Origin: Mercurialis annua
Taxonomy: Eukaryota > Streptophyta > Magnoliopsida > Malpighiales > Euphorbiaceae
Direction of reading: 5' to 3'
DNA: 64,000 nucleotides
Assembly: GCF_937616625.2 (NCBI RefSeq)
Contig: NC_065577.1
Span: forward strand, 16,753,501 to 16,817,500
Shown here: one piece after another, positions 46,036 to 59,525 of the stretch
Layout: every line of letters begins with the position of its first letter
Position numbering within the stretch: position 1 is the first letter of the stretch
Made by a program: the position numbers and the translations under genes
The notes under the pieces: model-generated
Told to the model about the DNA's origin: nothing
Database searches by the model: none
The model's input: the letters and a program-made list of their open reading frames with translations, nothing else

Positions 46036-49003
46036 TGTCACGACCCATTTTCATGAATCGTGACCGGCGCTAAGGTATGGGTATGGTTGTACCAAAACCC
46101 GTAGCTAGCCTTGCGGATAACCAACTTATATCATTTAAAACAATGTACCTGCAGAAAACCACATGCTCGGGGGCAACCGAGACTTCAGCCTAGTCTAGCA
46201 GTACAATAAGCAACATATATTCAAAGTATACTTATTTGAAATAATAACTCCAACAGTATGGAAATATAATATAAATACCATAATTACTGTAATCATGCCA
46301 AAAGCGATAAAGTAATCACCAACAATCAACAGTCTAAAATATAATAAAAGACTAATCATAAATAATCTAATACTACTACTGCGGTCTAAGAGTTTAAAAC
46401 AGTTCGACTCTTTTATTCTGGAAAAATAAAATAAGGAACCTCCGAGAATGAAGAAACGGAGATCGACCAATGCTCAAATCATAAATCTGGAAAATTTTGG
46501 AAAACAACGGGGTCAGATTTACTGAGTAGAGTTTATATAACCATTTACATTTATTAAGTTAAAAACCTTTAAAACGTTTAATAAAACATTTTCATTATGG
46601 ATTATCAATAAAACGCTAAACCATAATTCTAAATCCATTGTCGTGTCGGTGAGACGTATCTCAATAATCGATCCCCGACTATCACTTAATAAATAGTGAG
46701 CCCAGGAGACGTATCTTCCACTGGTGCCCTCACTATGGTGAGACGTATCTCAAACCTACCTCAATACCATAATCATTACCGGTGCGCACGCAGTCCCGAT
46801 GATGCCCATCGAGTAGCACGTTCCAAATCAAATCCACAATGCCGAAAACAGTTCAAAAGCTGTTTATACATATATATATAAAATATAATAATTGCTTAAT
46901 AAAGAGGTAAATAGAGATATAAACTCACTGCTTGCTATTCCACGTGAAACTTGGCAAGCAATCTAACTCTGGTTCGCCTCTGAGGTACGAACAGTCGACG
47001 GGTCTAAATAAAATATTAAAATTATAATTAAAATCAGACCCTAACTCTAAAGAGTACAAGACACCACATAGGACTAGCACAACACAATACCAAGTCACAT
47101 TTAATAACACCTATATTAAATGCATTCCAAAAATAACCCAAGTTATAGAGTACAAATCATATAAATATATTTAGAATGATTCGTAAAATAATTTAAATAA
47201 ACTCAATTAAAAATCCATATCAGTGAGTCAGCCGAGTTATTTATAACTACCAAGCTTCTTCCCACTTGTTAGGCGATCATAGTCTAACCCAAACTAAAAT
47301 TTTATTAAATTTATAAACCCGAGTTTATAAATTAAAATACTTGATAAAAACAATTATCTATTTTTAAAATAGAATTCAATAACTTCAAATCCAAGTAACC
47401 CAAGTTACAACTAAAACTTAACCATTTTAAGTTTATAAAAGTTTGGGTTAAACTGTACTTTAGCCAATTTGATTTTCGAAATCAAATTTATTACTTTAGT
47501 TATAATTAAAACAAAGTATAAAGTTACTAACCCAAAAACTTACTTAATTAAGTTATAAAAATATTCAAGGGCTAAATTGTGATTTAGCCAATTTGATATT
47601 CAAAATCAAATTTAATACTCACTCTTAGTTTACTAAAATATTAATCAAAACAAAGATCTAAAAATAAAAATTAACTTAAATAAGTTTTTAGAAACTTTAG
47701 GGGCTAAATTGTAAATTAGCCAAATTGACATTTCAATTAAAATTAAATTAAATTATCCGAGTAATTATATTAATTTAGATAATAAAATAATTGTCGTTTT
47801 CTAATTGTCCACTTAAGATTAAAACACAAATCAAAAGTTATTATCCATCGGTAAAATTAACTTGAGGGATTTAATAAATTTAAATAAAATAAAATGGTGA
47901 CCATAATGGCCATTTAACCATCTTTTCTGTTTCACAGAACAAATTCTATATTCTTGCCATGAACGTTCAGTAAGTGCCAGCACAATCAATTTCAAGTTGT
48001 AGCAACCATGATAACTAAGTTACAATAATTTAAAGGACCAAATCAAATTAAGCCAACACTTTAAGAACCTATAAAGCTTATTAGTTATCTTCTCAAATTC
48101 AAATGGAAACCCATCCCCGCCATCACTATTTGCTGCAACCATACATGAAACTATAACCTGAAATTAAACTTAAGTCTTGATCTCTTATTAACACAAACAA
48201 TTATTCTTAAAACTTCACCAACTAACAAGATACAATATCAAGAACATAATAAAGAAATCATGGCGATCAAGAATTCAACTACGGCAGCTACATAATTGCA
48301 AAACATAATAATACTACGCAGAATTACGATGAAACGGCAGCAACTATATCGTATTGAATTACGTACCGTTTTGACAAAAATAAAGATGAGAATTGTAGAG
48401 AATTGAGTCTGCAATCTCCGAGATCAAACGGTTCTGATTTCGATCTAGAAACGAAAGAGAACGATCCAAATTACGGAAGTGTCGATTATAGTTAAAACTG
48501 AAATATTAAGAGCAAAGAAGCTTACCAGATTGAGTGAACTAAAGGAATGAATGATGATTGAAGATGAAGTTCAGATTGTTTAATGTAATGAGTGGCGGCT
48601 GAGTTTGTGAAACAGAGAATGAAATTAGGTTAGGAATAGAAGAAACGTGTGGGCAGTAAACTACATATAAGGGAAGGAAAACGTAGCCAGAGATGCTGCT
48701 ACACAAGAGATATTTCCTACTTCAAATTGAAGCATATAATAGGTTGGGCTTTTCATGCCAAAATAGCATGGAATGGTCTTACGTGGAGAGAAAAGTAAGT
48801 AAAGCCCATGCATGGCTTTCTTTATATGCATGGCATTTTTTATATTTTTTTTACTTTTGAAAAAAATAACTACATACTTAACACATTTAGTTAATAATAA
48901 TAATAATAATAATAATAAATTATCTAAGACTTGACGGAATATAAAATTAAAAATTAAAAATTAATTATTTTAAAAAAATAATTTAAAAATACGGGATATT
49001 ACA
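46036..49003 (-). mobile_element. 5' LTR of the chromovirus (2.97 kb)
   Basis: Runs on the minus strand from TGTAATATCCCGTA at 49003 to TGACA at 46036. It carries the uninterrupted site GCATGGAATGGTCTT (48767-48781) where the 3' LTR has the nested element. It contains repeats of CTAAATTACAATTTAG type at about 47445-47730 and GATACGTCTC-type motifs at about 46650-46760. No gene is seen. Confidence 0.93.
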
Positions 49004-49066
49004 GTAACTCCTATAAAATATATAATTAAATATGTGCAGTTTCGTTAGTAATTAAAATTTCGTAAT
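49004..49066 (-). repeat. Short remnant of the tandem array
   Basis: GTAACTCCTATAAAATATAT and following bases continue the array flank broken at 35366, then stop abruptly at TTCGTAATG, where a second retrotransposon fragment begins. Confidence 0.92.
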
Positions 49067-50527
49067 GGTGGTCTGTTGGCACAACTGCAGGTGCAGCCGG
49101 TTTTGATTGATAGGATTAAAGCTTTACAAGCTGAGGATCCACAATTGAAACGGATTATGGATGAGATCCATCGGGATGGGAATTCCGAGTTTGTTTTTGT
49201 CGACGGAGTTCTCAGGTTTGGTTCTAGACTGTGCGTTCCGGATTCAGATGGTTTGAGAGACCAGATTCTGGAGGAAGCGCATAGGTCAGCTTACAGTGTT
49301 CATCCGGGATCTACCAAGATGTACCATGACCTCAAGGGTACGTATTGGTGGAGTGGAATGAAGAAAGATGTTGCAGAGTACGTTTCCAAGTGTCTGACTT
49401 TCCAGCAGGTGAAGCTGGAACATCAGAGACCTTTTGGCTATCTGCAGCCACTACCTATTCCAGAGTGGAAGTGGGAGCGGATTGCCATGGACTTTGTTGT
49501 TGGTTTACCACGTACTCGACAAGGGTACGATTCCATCTGGGTGATAGTTGACCGTATGACCAAGTCAGCTCATTTCCTTCCGATCAAGGTTTCATATCCT
49601 GCTTCAAAGTTGGCTCAGTTGTACATCGATAGGATTGTCAGCTTGCATGGTGTACCGGTTTTGATTGTTTCTGACAGAGGGTCGGTCTTCACTTCGAGGT
49701 TCTGGAAAGCGTTACAGGAGTCCTTGGGTTCTCGATTGGACTTCAGTACAGCTTTTCATCCTCAGACTGACGGTCAGTCTGAGAGGACTATTCAGATGTT
49801 GGAGGATATGCTCAGGATGTGCATTCTTGATTTTCAGGGTAGTTGGGATACTCATTTGCCGTTGATTGAGTTTTCGTACAACAACAGTTACCATGCGAGC
49901 ATTGAGATGGCACCTTATGAGGCTCTGTACGGACGCAAGTGTCGATCTCCTATCTGCTGGGAAGAGGTCGGCGAGCGGAAGTTGTCTGGTGCTGAGATTA
50001 TTCAGATTACCTCAGAGAAGGTACCGTTGATAAAACGAAGGTTGGAGACATCTTTTAGTCGGCATAAGAGTTATGCTGATCCGAAGAGGAAAGACATCGA
50101 GTTTCAGGTGGGAGACTTTGTGTATCTTCGGGTTTCGCCTATGAAAGGCGTGGTTCGTTTTGGTGTCAAGGGAAAGTTGGCACCGAGGTACATTGGTCCC
50201 TATGAGATTTCAGAGAGGATTGGAGCTGTGGCTTATCGTCTGATTCTGCCGCCAGACATGTCGTTAGTGCATCCTGTTTTTCATGTTTCTATGCTGAGGA
50301 AGTGCATCTCAGATCCTTCACATGTGATTGTGCCCCAGAGCGTTGAGATTGACCAGGAGCTGTCCTATGAGGAACAGCCAGTTGAGATTGTCGATACGCA
50401 AGTGCGTAGGTTACGGAACAAGGAGATTTCGATGGTCAAAGTTCTGTGGCGGAATCATTCTGTTGAGGAGTGCACTTGGGAGACGGAGTCCGATATGCGG
50501 AAACGTTATCCTTTCCTCTTTCCTTGA
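49067..50527 (+). pseudogene. Integrase-chromodomain fragment of pol
   Basis: An open frame of about 485 codons (in-frame ATG at 49076) ending TGA at 50527. It covers the integrase HHCC finger, where the last Cys is Phe (KCLTFQQ against KCLTCQQ in the other copy), the DDE core (MDFV, SDRG, QSER) and the chromodomain (VEECTWETESDMRKRYPFLF). It is a 5'-truncated part of pol with no promoter of its own. The frame is open, which implies recent truncation. Confidence 0.92.
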
Positions 50528-50605
50528 GGTGCGTGTATCGTTGCTTATGTGATTTAGTTGATTGTTTCTGTACTTGGTGTGTTGTTATGTTTATTTGTTT
50601 ATGTT

Positions 50606-50642
50606 TAAATTCGAGGGCGAATTTTTAATAAGTTGGGGAGAA
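50606..50642 (+). promoter_or_regulatory. Hairpin and polypurine tract
   Basis: AAATTCG-AGGG-CGAATTT (50606-50623) can form a 7-bp stem. It is followed by AGTTGGGGAGAA directly before the LTR start at 50643. Confidence 0.8.
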
Positions 50643-53600
50643 TGTAATATCCCGTATTTTTAAATTATTATTTTTTTACTTTAATTATAAATTTTTGCAT
50701 TCCGTCAAGTTTTAAGTAATTTATTATTATTATTAATATTATTATATATTTTTATTTAATTTTATTTTAGTCGCTCGTTAATTCGATCGTGGTTCGATTC
50801 GTGTTTAGTGTGTATTATTAAATTTTTTAAAAAAAAAGAAAAAAGGAAAAAGGAAATTAGATATATTATTGAATTCATGCAAATCATGCACTCTTGTTTA
50901 TGAGATACATAATTGGCCCATTGTGCTTAACTTGAAAGCCCATCACTGCATATATAAGGAATTCATATTTTTGTGCAGCAAACATCTTCTGCATATATAC
51001 GTTTCCTTTCTTCCAACTTATTCATGTGATAAGCTTCTGTTTCACGTTTCTTTTCCTCACAATCCTACCATTTAAATACCAAATTTCATTAACCTAAACT
51101 CTTTCTCACATATTCATCAAAGTCTAGCCGTCACTTTCCTCTCAAGGATCCCTGAGAAATCACGCCGAAATCATTCTCACAGTCTTGGTGTTCTTCGTGA
51201 GTTATTCATCCTTAGTTTCAGTTTTGGTTTAACACATTACTTAGGTATTTTGATTCATTCTCTTTCGTTTCTAGATCGAAATTGATTCCGTTCGATCCCG
51301 GAGATTCTAGACTCGCGTATCTACGTTTCCCTATCTCGATTTCGCAAAACGGTACGTAATCGACCTCGTTTCAATCGCCGTACGGTTTATCGCTTTAAGT
51401 TTATATATCACTGCTCTTAATTTCTTAAGTTTCTGCCGATCCATTCTTTTTGAATGGTTGTGATCTCGTTATATTTTCTTGATGTTTAGATCCCTAGGAA
51501 TGTTGTGAATCATAAATTAAATGATTGTGCTGTGATAAATCCGTCTGTTCATCGCCGCCGTGTTCATGTTGTTATTGCCATTCTTGTTTTCGTTGTGTAG
51601 CTATTGTTCTTATTTGATCATGATTTTGCTATAGGGTTGTGTTGTTGCTAGATTGAGCAATGTATATATTATGGTTGATTACCTAGTTTTCATGCTCTAG
51701 GTTAGATTGGTTTGATAACATGAATGGTTTGTTTGAGTTCTGTATCTTGATGTTAATGGCTTGGCGGGGAAGTTTTGCTTTAAACAAAGAAGATGGCTAA
51801 ATAGCCATTTTGATTATTAAAGTTGTTTGGCAAAATCAATGGAATCCCTCTAGTTAATTACCAATTGAGTTGTTTTTTTAAAAGTAACTTTCGAATCTCG
51901 TTTTGATTATAAATTGGTAAATTGTAAACGTTTAGTGTTTTACAGCTTAGGTTAATATAATAACTCGGGTAATTATATTTATTTTCAAATATCAAGAAAA
52001 TTGGCTAAATTACAATTTAGCCCCTGAATTTATTTTATAACTTAGATTAATATAATTACTCGGTAATTATATTTAATTTTAATTGAAATGTCAATTTGGG
52101 TAATTTGCAATTTAGCCCCTAAAAGTTTCTAAAAGCTTATTTAAGTTATGTTTTATCTTTTGGGACTTCTAATTGATTTTTAATTAGTAAATTAAGAATG
52201 AGAAATTTATTGGATTTTATAATTGACTAAAGTACCATTTAGTCCTTAGTGGCTAAAGTACAGTTTAGTCCCTATTTAGCTAAAGTACAATTTAGTCCCT
52301 AAACTCTTATAACTTATCTAATTACGTTTTTGGGTTGTAACTTGGGTTACTTGAACTATAAGATATTAAATTCTATTTTAATATAGATAATGGTTTTATC
52401 AAGTATTTTTAATTTATAAACTCGGGTATATAAAATTTATAAGTTTTGTTTGGGTTAGACTGTGGTCGCCCAATAAGTGGGAAGAAGCTTGGTAGTTTTT
52501 AATAACTCGGCTGACTCACTAATATGGATTTTAACTCGGATTTATTTAAATTAATTTATGTACCATTTTAAATGTGATTATATGATTTGTACCTTATAAC
52601 TTGGGTTATATTTTGAATGCATTTAAAATAAGTGTGTTAGTAAATGTGACTTGGTTTTGTGTTGTACTGGTCCTATGTGGTGTCTAGTACTCTTTAGAGT
52701 TAGGGCCTGATTTTAATTATGATTTTAATATTTTATTTAGACCCGTCGACTGTTCGTACTTCAGAGGCGAACCAGAGTTAGATTGCTTGTCAGGATCACG
52801 TGGATTTAGCAAGCAGTGAGTTTATATCTCTATTTACCTCTTTATTAAGCAACTATTATATTTTGTATATATGTATATGTATAAACAGCTTTCGAACTGT
52901 TTTCGGCATTGTGGATTTGATTTGGAACGTGCTACTCGATGGGCATCATCGGGACTGCGTGCGCACCGGTAATGATTATGGTATTAAGGTAGGTTTGAGA
53001 TACGTCTCACCTTAGTGAGGGAACCTGTGGAAGATACGTCTCCTGGGCTCACTATTTATTAAGTGATAGTCGGGGATCGGTTATTGAGATACGTCTCACC
53101 GACACGACAATGGATTTAGAATTGTGGTTTAGGGTTTCATTGATAATCCATAATGAAAATGTTTTATTAAACGTTTTAAAGGTTTTAAACTTAATAAATG
53201 TAAATGGTTATATTAACTCTACTCAGTAAATCTGACCCCGTTGTTTTCCCAAATTTTCCAGGTTTGTGATTTGAGCATTTGTCGATCTCCGTTTCTTCAT
53301 TCCCGGAGGTTCTTAAAAGAGTCGAACTGTTTTAAACTCTTAGACCGCAGTAGTAGTATTGGATTATTTATGTTTTAGTCTTATACTTAATGTTTTAGAC
53401 TATTGTTTGTTGATATAGTTCAACTATGATTTATCGCTTTAGCATGATTACAGTGTTTATGGAATTATATATATTGCCATGCTGTTAGACATTATTTGCA
53501 ATAAGCGTATTTCAAATATATGTTGTTATACTGTACTGCTAGATTAGGCTGAAGTCTCGGTTGCCCCCGAGCATGTGATTTTCTGCAGGTTTAATTGATT

Positions 53601-53702
53601 TAAATGTTATAAATTGGTTATCCGCAAGGCTAGCTACGGGATTTGGTACAACCATACCCATACCCTAGCGCCGGTCACGATTCATGAAAATGGGTCGTGA
53701 CA
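50643..53702 (+). mobile_element. 3' LTR of the truncated chromovirus (3.06 kb)
   Basis: Starts TGTAATATCCCGTA and ends GGGTCGTGACA. It contains a run of CTAAATTACAATTTAG-like repeats at about 52005-52310 and GATACGTCTC motifs at about 52995-53100. It ends inside gene copy H. No gene is seen. Confidence 0.92.
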
Positions 53703-54007
53703 AGACGTGCTTCAAAGTTCGGTGCATGAGATATATAACTCACCATTACGTCATGACAAGATTTCCCTAGTGTAGAAACGAGTTCAACACAACATTCATG
53801 AGAAAGTGTGCCATTCAAGAACACCGATTTAAATATCTCATTTCCACATTTTTTTGTTGCATGACTGGCGCATACATCTAAGAAGTTGAACAATCCTGGG
53901 CGTGGCTCTTGCGCAGAAGTTGGTGCTCCTCAATCTAGTGCACAAGTAAACAGTGACATGCTAAGAAAAACAGCAACTGCTATAAGAAGGTTGTTAACTC
54001 CCGCCAT
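53703..54007 (-). pseudogene. Copy H, truncated by the retrotransposon, with early stop
   Basis: ATG (54005-54007) and the TATA box (54089-54098) are present, but codon 26 is TGA (53930-53932) where intact copies have Leu. The last 24 or so codons are replaced by LTR sequence at the junction 53702/53703. The cysteine core is of the SHECC type and includes Val for Glu in GKSCHDVM. It cannot make a full protein. Confidence 0.9.
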
Positions 54008-55710
54008 TTGTTTTCGATAAAATAATATTTACTCAAGTATGTAATGAAGATATCTTTTATGGAGTAATTCTAGTGTTGCACATCAAACTATTTATATATA
54101 CATGTATTTGTAACTCCTATAAAATATATAATTAAATATGTGCAGTTTCGTTAGTAGTTAAATTTTGGTAATGTGTTTTTAAAAACAAACACTTTTACAG
54201 GGTAAAATTAAAATATTTGTGCTAATTCATTACGTTACTTATATTTTAAATATCTACAAAACTTACTTATTTAATATTTATAATAAAGTTTGCCATTTAA
54301 AACTGTAGCAGCAATGAGCCTTATATATTTATCAATTCAATTCTTTAATAATAGTTTTAAATGAATATATATGTTTATAAAATAAATAGGGTATACAATT
54401 ATGAAAAAGACGCAATCGGATGTGTAATCAACATATATTACATGGATTGATAACCTTTAGTGAGGGTTTAATGACATCATTTAGTGGGTTAATCTTAAGA
54501 TTTAGAACTCGTTTTGGGTGGTACAGAACAATACTAGTCCAAATATATAAATATACAAGTCCACTAGAACTGTTTAATAAAAAAAATTAAAAGAATTATA
54601 AATGTGCAAATTGTGAATGTAAGTCTACTAAAATATGTTTCTATCATATACATATTAGAACACGTGAATGTAGGACTATAACATTATAATAAAAATTAAA
54701 TTTTCTAATCTTTAATGGATAACACTTATATAAAATTAGAAAATGTCTTAGAATTAATTCTAGTGTTTGTACAAAACAATAATTCTTTTGTATTACGTAA
54801 GTGTAAGGCTTGAGGTAAGTACAAATTTAATTCTAATTTAATTCATATAGATTATGCATTAATAAATATTTTTAATTCAGATAATGTAAAATTTACATAT
54901 GGTTTAGAGTAAAAGAATTTAAATGAAATAAGAAATGACTTAAATGCTTTTAATTTCTCAACACCGTACGAAATAATTCAAAAAATTAAAGAAATTTAAA
55001 ATTATAATATCGGCAAATAGATATGTTCGAACTCAAAGAAATTATATAACTCTCTTGTTATGTAAAATATAAAATTAGATATTTAACCCAATTCCACAAA
55101 ATTTAGTATGTAATTATAAATAATTACTTATGCCATTACAACGCAGAGATTTTATTACTGGTATACCGTATAAAGATTATTTAAACTGTAAATTTTGAGA
55201 TTTATGAATAGGAAAAATTTAAAAAAATTCATACTTCTTTTATTAATTTAATAAAAACATAAGTCGACTATGCTAGTTGTTGCTTTAATAACATGACTAA
55301 TACCTTATTTATTTTACTTATTCAGAATTTAATTTTGCAATGAATTTTATATTTTTAAATATACGTCCATTATATACACATTGACATATATTTTATATTT
55401 AAAAAACAATTAAATTATGTATTTGTCTTCTAATATTCCTGCTTGTAAAATGTGAGCATCATTTTTTCGATTTTTTTATAAAAAGTTTGATTAAAAAAAA
55501 TGGAATTTCATAGTGCTATAATACAAAGTAATTGATATTATCCTATGTATTCCAAAACAAATAATAGAACTTAAGATGTTTTTATTATGTTTTATTTTTA
55601 AATTTTACAAAGTGATTATTACACTTTTCATTATTCGATGCGTAGCATAAGTAGTGCACCGTTTGGACATTGAGAACATAATTGACGAGATTACACGTGC
55701 TAGATTTTTA

Positions 55711-56086
55711 TCAGTTAGCAATTGCCTTCGGAATAGGAAAACAACCAATGTATACTTCTTGTGATTTAGCCAAATAGTATTACAGACGTGCTTCAAAATT
55801 CGGTCCATGAGCGATATAACTCACCATTTCGTCATGACAAGATTTCCCTAGTGTAGAAACGAGTTCAACACAATTCATGATAAAGTGTGCCATTCAAGAA
55901 CACCGATTTAAATATCTCATTTCCACACTTTTTTGTTGCATGACTGGCGCATACATCTAAGAAGTTGAACAATCCTGGGCGTGGCTCTTGCGCAGAAGTT
56001 GGTGCTCCTAAATCTAGTGCACAAGTAAACAGTGACATACTAAGGAAAACAGCAACTGCTATAAGAAGGTTGTTAACTCCCGCCAT
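55711..56086 (-). pseudogene. Copy I, frameshifted by a 2-bp deletion
   Basis: A normal ATG (56084-56086), signal peptide and Cys46/Cys54 are followed by a 2-bp deletion near 55872 at the CC motif, which ends the frame within a few codons (NGTLYHELC then stop at about 55865). The downstream remainder of the gene is otherwise intact to the usual stop. A small deletion in the leader also removes a few A/T bases. The TATA box is at 56163-56172. Confidence 0.9.
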
Positions 56087-57331
56087 TTGTTTTCGATAAT
56101 ATTTACTCATGTATGGAATGAAGATATCTTTTATGGAGTAATTCTAGTGTTGCACATCAAACTATTTATATATACATGTATTTGTAACTCCTATAAAATA
56201 TATAATTAAATATGTGCAGTTTCGTTAGTAATTAAATTCTGGTAATGTGTTTCCAAAAACAAACACTTCTACAGGGTAAAATTAAAATATTTGTGCTAAT
56301 TTATTACATTACTTATATTTTAAATATCTACAAAACTTACTTATTTAATATTTATGATAAAATTTGCCATTTAAAACTGTAGCAGCAATGAGCCTTATAT
56401 ATTTATCAATTCAATTTTTTAATAATAGTTTTAAATGAATATGTATGTTTTTAAAATAAATAGGGTATACAATTATGAGTAAGACGCAATCGGATGTGTA
56501 ATCAACATATACTACATGGATTGATAACCTTTAATGAGGGTTTAATGACATCATTTAGTGGGTTAATCTTAAGATTTAGAACTCGTTTTGGGTGGTACAG
56601 AACAATACTAGTCCAAATATTATAAATATACAAGTCCACTACAACTGTTTAATAAAAAAAATTAAAAGAATTATAAATGTGCAAATTGTGAACGTAAGTC
56701 TACTAAAATATGTTTCTATCATATACATATTAGAACATGTGAATGTAGGACTATAACATTATACTAAAAATTAAATTTTCTAATCTTTAATGGATAATAC
56801 TTATATAAAATTAGAAAATGTCTTAGAATTAATTCTAGTGTTTGTACAAAACAATAATTCTTTTGTATTACGTAAGTGTAAGGCTTGAGGTAAGTACAAG
56901 AAATCTAAAACAATATCTTAATATCAAATTTCGGATAACGAATCTACCGTTATTATTTCCTAAAATTGATTAAAATTCACACCTTTATTATTTACTCAGA
57001 AATTATTTAGAATTATATTCGCCCTTCTCAAGGAATTAAATATTTTCACATGCAAATTTAATTCATATAGATTATGCATTAATAAATATTTTTAATTCAG
57101 ATAATGTAAAATTTACATATGGTTTAGAGTAAAAGAATTTAAATGAAATAAAAAATGACTTAAATGCTTTTAATTTCTCAACACCGTACGAAATAATTCA
57201 AAAAGTTAAAGAAATTTAAAATTATAATATCGGCAAATAGATATGTTCGAACTCAAAGAAATTATATAACTCTCTTGGTATGTAAAATATAAAATTAGAT
57301 ATTTAACCCAATTCCACAAAATTTAGTATGT

Positions 57332-57344
57332 AATTATAAATAAT
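57332..57344. repeat. Target-site duplication of the LINE, left copy
   Basis: AATTATAAATAAT, repeated at 63671-63683. Uninterrupted array units carry it once. Confidence 0.92.
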
Positions 57345-57485
57345 AAGTTCAAATTTAAGTTGAAACTGATTCGGACCTGACTCGGGTCCTCTAAATGTAA
57401 TTTATATGGATTATTCCAGATTTTTCGAAAACCACATAAAATTTGGATCAACATTAAGAGTTCAACTCTTTTTAAAAAAAACACG

Positions 57486-59518
57486 ATGGTTTTCTCTCAA
57501 AACCTGGGAATAAACCCTAAACCTAACTATGAACAAGGATTGATTGATGGCAATTCTAACACTTTTGGGGATGGGAAAGGTGCGGATTCCTCATCTTTAT
57601 CTAGGAGTTTGATATATTTCGAGAACTTTCCGCGCACTTGGAGATACCGTGACTTGGAGAAGGTGTTTGCACGATATGGGGTTATTGGTCGAGTTTCGTT
57701 GGCAACAAAACTCACCAAACGGAACTGCAGCTTCGGTTTCCTGAGGCACGATTCGGAGAAGGATTTAGCTTGGATTTTAGGTCAACTCAATATGATATCC
57801 ATTGGCAAATTCAAACTTAGGGCTTTTCGTTCTAGGTTTCCGTAGAAGAAGTCGGATAACCTTAAGCCAAAAGCTGTTGTCGGTCGTGCTTCACAACCTA
57901 TGGTACGAACTGTTTCATCTCCAGGTTGGAGGGATAAGCGGTCGTACAAGGAGGTAACATCAGGGTCAGGTCCTGTTATGAATGAATCGACAGCAAGGGT
58001 TTCTGGTACGGACCTGAAGATAGCTATCTCCAATGAGAATGTTATCCTTGATACCGATGCTTGGATGTCAAGATCGATTGTAGCAAGGGTTACTGATATC
58101 AAATCTGTTCTAAAGGCTAAGTCATTACTTATTAATCAGGAAATATCGTTTGAAAAGATTAGTTTCATGGGTACTAATCTTGTTTTGATTACCTTTGGAG
58201 ATAAATTGGAGGCGGATAATTTTATGGATGTTAATAGTCTAACTCTTGCAGAATTTTTTCAATCCTTCTGCTGGGCAAAAGATTTCAAGCAACCGTTTGC
58301 AAGATTAGTCTGGGTTTCTATATCAGGGCTGCCCCTGTATCTATGGTCATCAGAGGTATTTATGAAGATTGGAAACTGTTTGGGTGAGGCTATCTCTGTT
58401 GATATTTCAGACCGACTAGACGTTGGATCTGTCCTTATTTCTAGCTCGTGTAGTCACATTAATCTCTCGATAGAAGTATGCATAGGTGATGTTTCACGGG
58501 TTATCTTTGCTACTGAATCTGGAAAGGCGGTGTCTTTTGAGAATGACGATAGAAACGAAAACTTGGAATTGCACGGGTCTGAAACGAGTTTTGTTCCAAA
58601 CTCAGTGGAAGTTTTAGAACAATCTGTTAATGTGAGGGAGAAGCCTAAAGCAGCGGTAGTGGAGATTTCTAATCAGAAGTTTGGGGAGTCTGTTGCTAAA
58701 TGTTCGGCTAGTGAGAGACCAGAGGCTGTCTTTATTGATTTTAGTGATCTGGGTAACAATTATAAGCCCCGTAGAGCAAGTACAGGAGGAATTAGATTGG
58801 CTAAGCGTTCAAATTTGCTTGAAGAACAACCTATGGCATTTCTTAATAAAGCTATAACAGGAAGAGCTCAACTTTTCAATGATAAGGGGACTGATATGGA
58901 GTTGGAGAATCGTGTTTTAATTAGAGAACAACCCAGATTTGCTAATCTAAACAGCAAGGAGGTAGGAAGTGAAAAGGGTACTATTATTGTTGATGAGAAT
59001 TTGCAGGAAACGGTACATCTTCCAATCAGGAATTTATTGGAGGACCTACACGAGGTTGCGACTGTGACAGTACCTATAGCTGCTACCCAAACAGCTCCAA
59101 AAATGATAGACATTGACAAAGAGGGACTTGTATCGGTTGATATTATAGCTGATGAGGGCTGTTCAGAGATGTTAGAGGTGAGATTGACGTTCAGCTTGTG
59201 ATGGATAGCGTTGTTTTGATCCAAAACAGATCAGCTACAAGAAAGTTAAAGAAAATTAGTTCAATGGGAGACATCGTTTCAGGCTCTAATCTTCAGTTGG
59301 ATTCTCAGAATGAAATTTCTGATACTGATATTGCTAATATGAGTCGTCAACATGTAACGGTGAGGAAGAGCATTACTTGTTCAACGCCTGAAGACGAAGC
59401 GGGGAAAACATGGCAAATTGGTCATGATTTAGGCATTTTCAAACGAGAAACGAGATCAGCAACTGTGAAAAAGTTGACTGAAAAGGTGAAGTCTAGCAGG
59501 AAGCGTCAACAGGTTTGA
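57486..59518 (+). pseudogene. LINE ORF1 (RRM plus DUF4283-like), stop and frameshift
   Basis: The frame opens at 57486 with an RNA-recognition-motif-like region (about residues 38-118: LIYFENFPRTWRYRDLEKVF, CSFGFLRHD). It hits an in-frame TAG at 57843-57845 and continues open from the next codons; ATG at 57900. The middle holds a DUF4283-like domain (about 57990-58500: SRSIVARV, FARLVWVSISGLPLYLW). The frame ends TGA at 59201. A continuation in another frame overlaps it and runs to 59518, which implies a late frameshift. No CCHC knuckle is obvious. ORF1 proteins bind element RNA; this copy would need readthrough or help from another copy. Confidence 0.8.
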
Positions 59519-59525
59519 GTTTCTT

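Larger units (their letters stand above)
35367..49003 (-). mobile_element. Full-length Ty3/gypsy chromovirus (Tekay/Del-like), decayed
   Basis: Both LTRs, primer site, gag, pol and polypurine tract are present on the minus strand. It is flanked by a 5-bp duplication, GTAAA at 35362-35366 and GTAAC at 49004-49008, with one later change; intact units read GTAAC. Excluding a 2.28-kb element nested in its 3' LTR it is about 11.4 kb long. The order protease, reverse transcriptase, RNase H, integrase plus a C-terminal chromodomain defines a chromovirus. At least four in-frame stops, one frameshift and a mutated protease site make it non-autonomous now. Confidence 0.95.
49067..53702 (+). mobile_element. 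3' half of a second chromovirus copy
   Basis: It starts inside pol and continues through polypurine tract and 3' LTR. The 5' LTR, gag, protease, RT and RNase H are missing. Its left and right flanks come from different points of the array unit, so a deletion removed the 5' part together with about 1.7 kb of array. It is closely related to the element at 35367-49003 but in the opposite orientation. Confidence 0.92.
53703..57344 (-). repeat. Tandem array segment 4 (copies H and I)
   Basis: Two gene copies. The unit between them is shortened by a deletion of about 150 bp near 54823, compared with other units. Ends at a LINE insertion inside the spacer. No other gene is seen. Confidence 0.93.

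Noticed and set aside
35367..49003. Endogenous pararetrovirus
   Set aside because: LTRs, integrase with DDE triad, chromodomain and 5-bp target duplication identify a gypsy retrotransposon; no movement or coat protein of a caulimovirid is seen.
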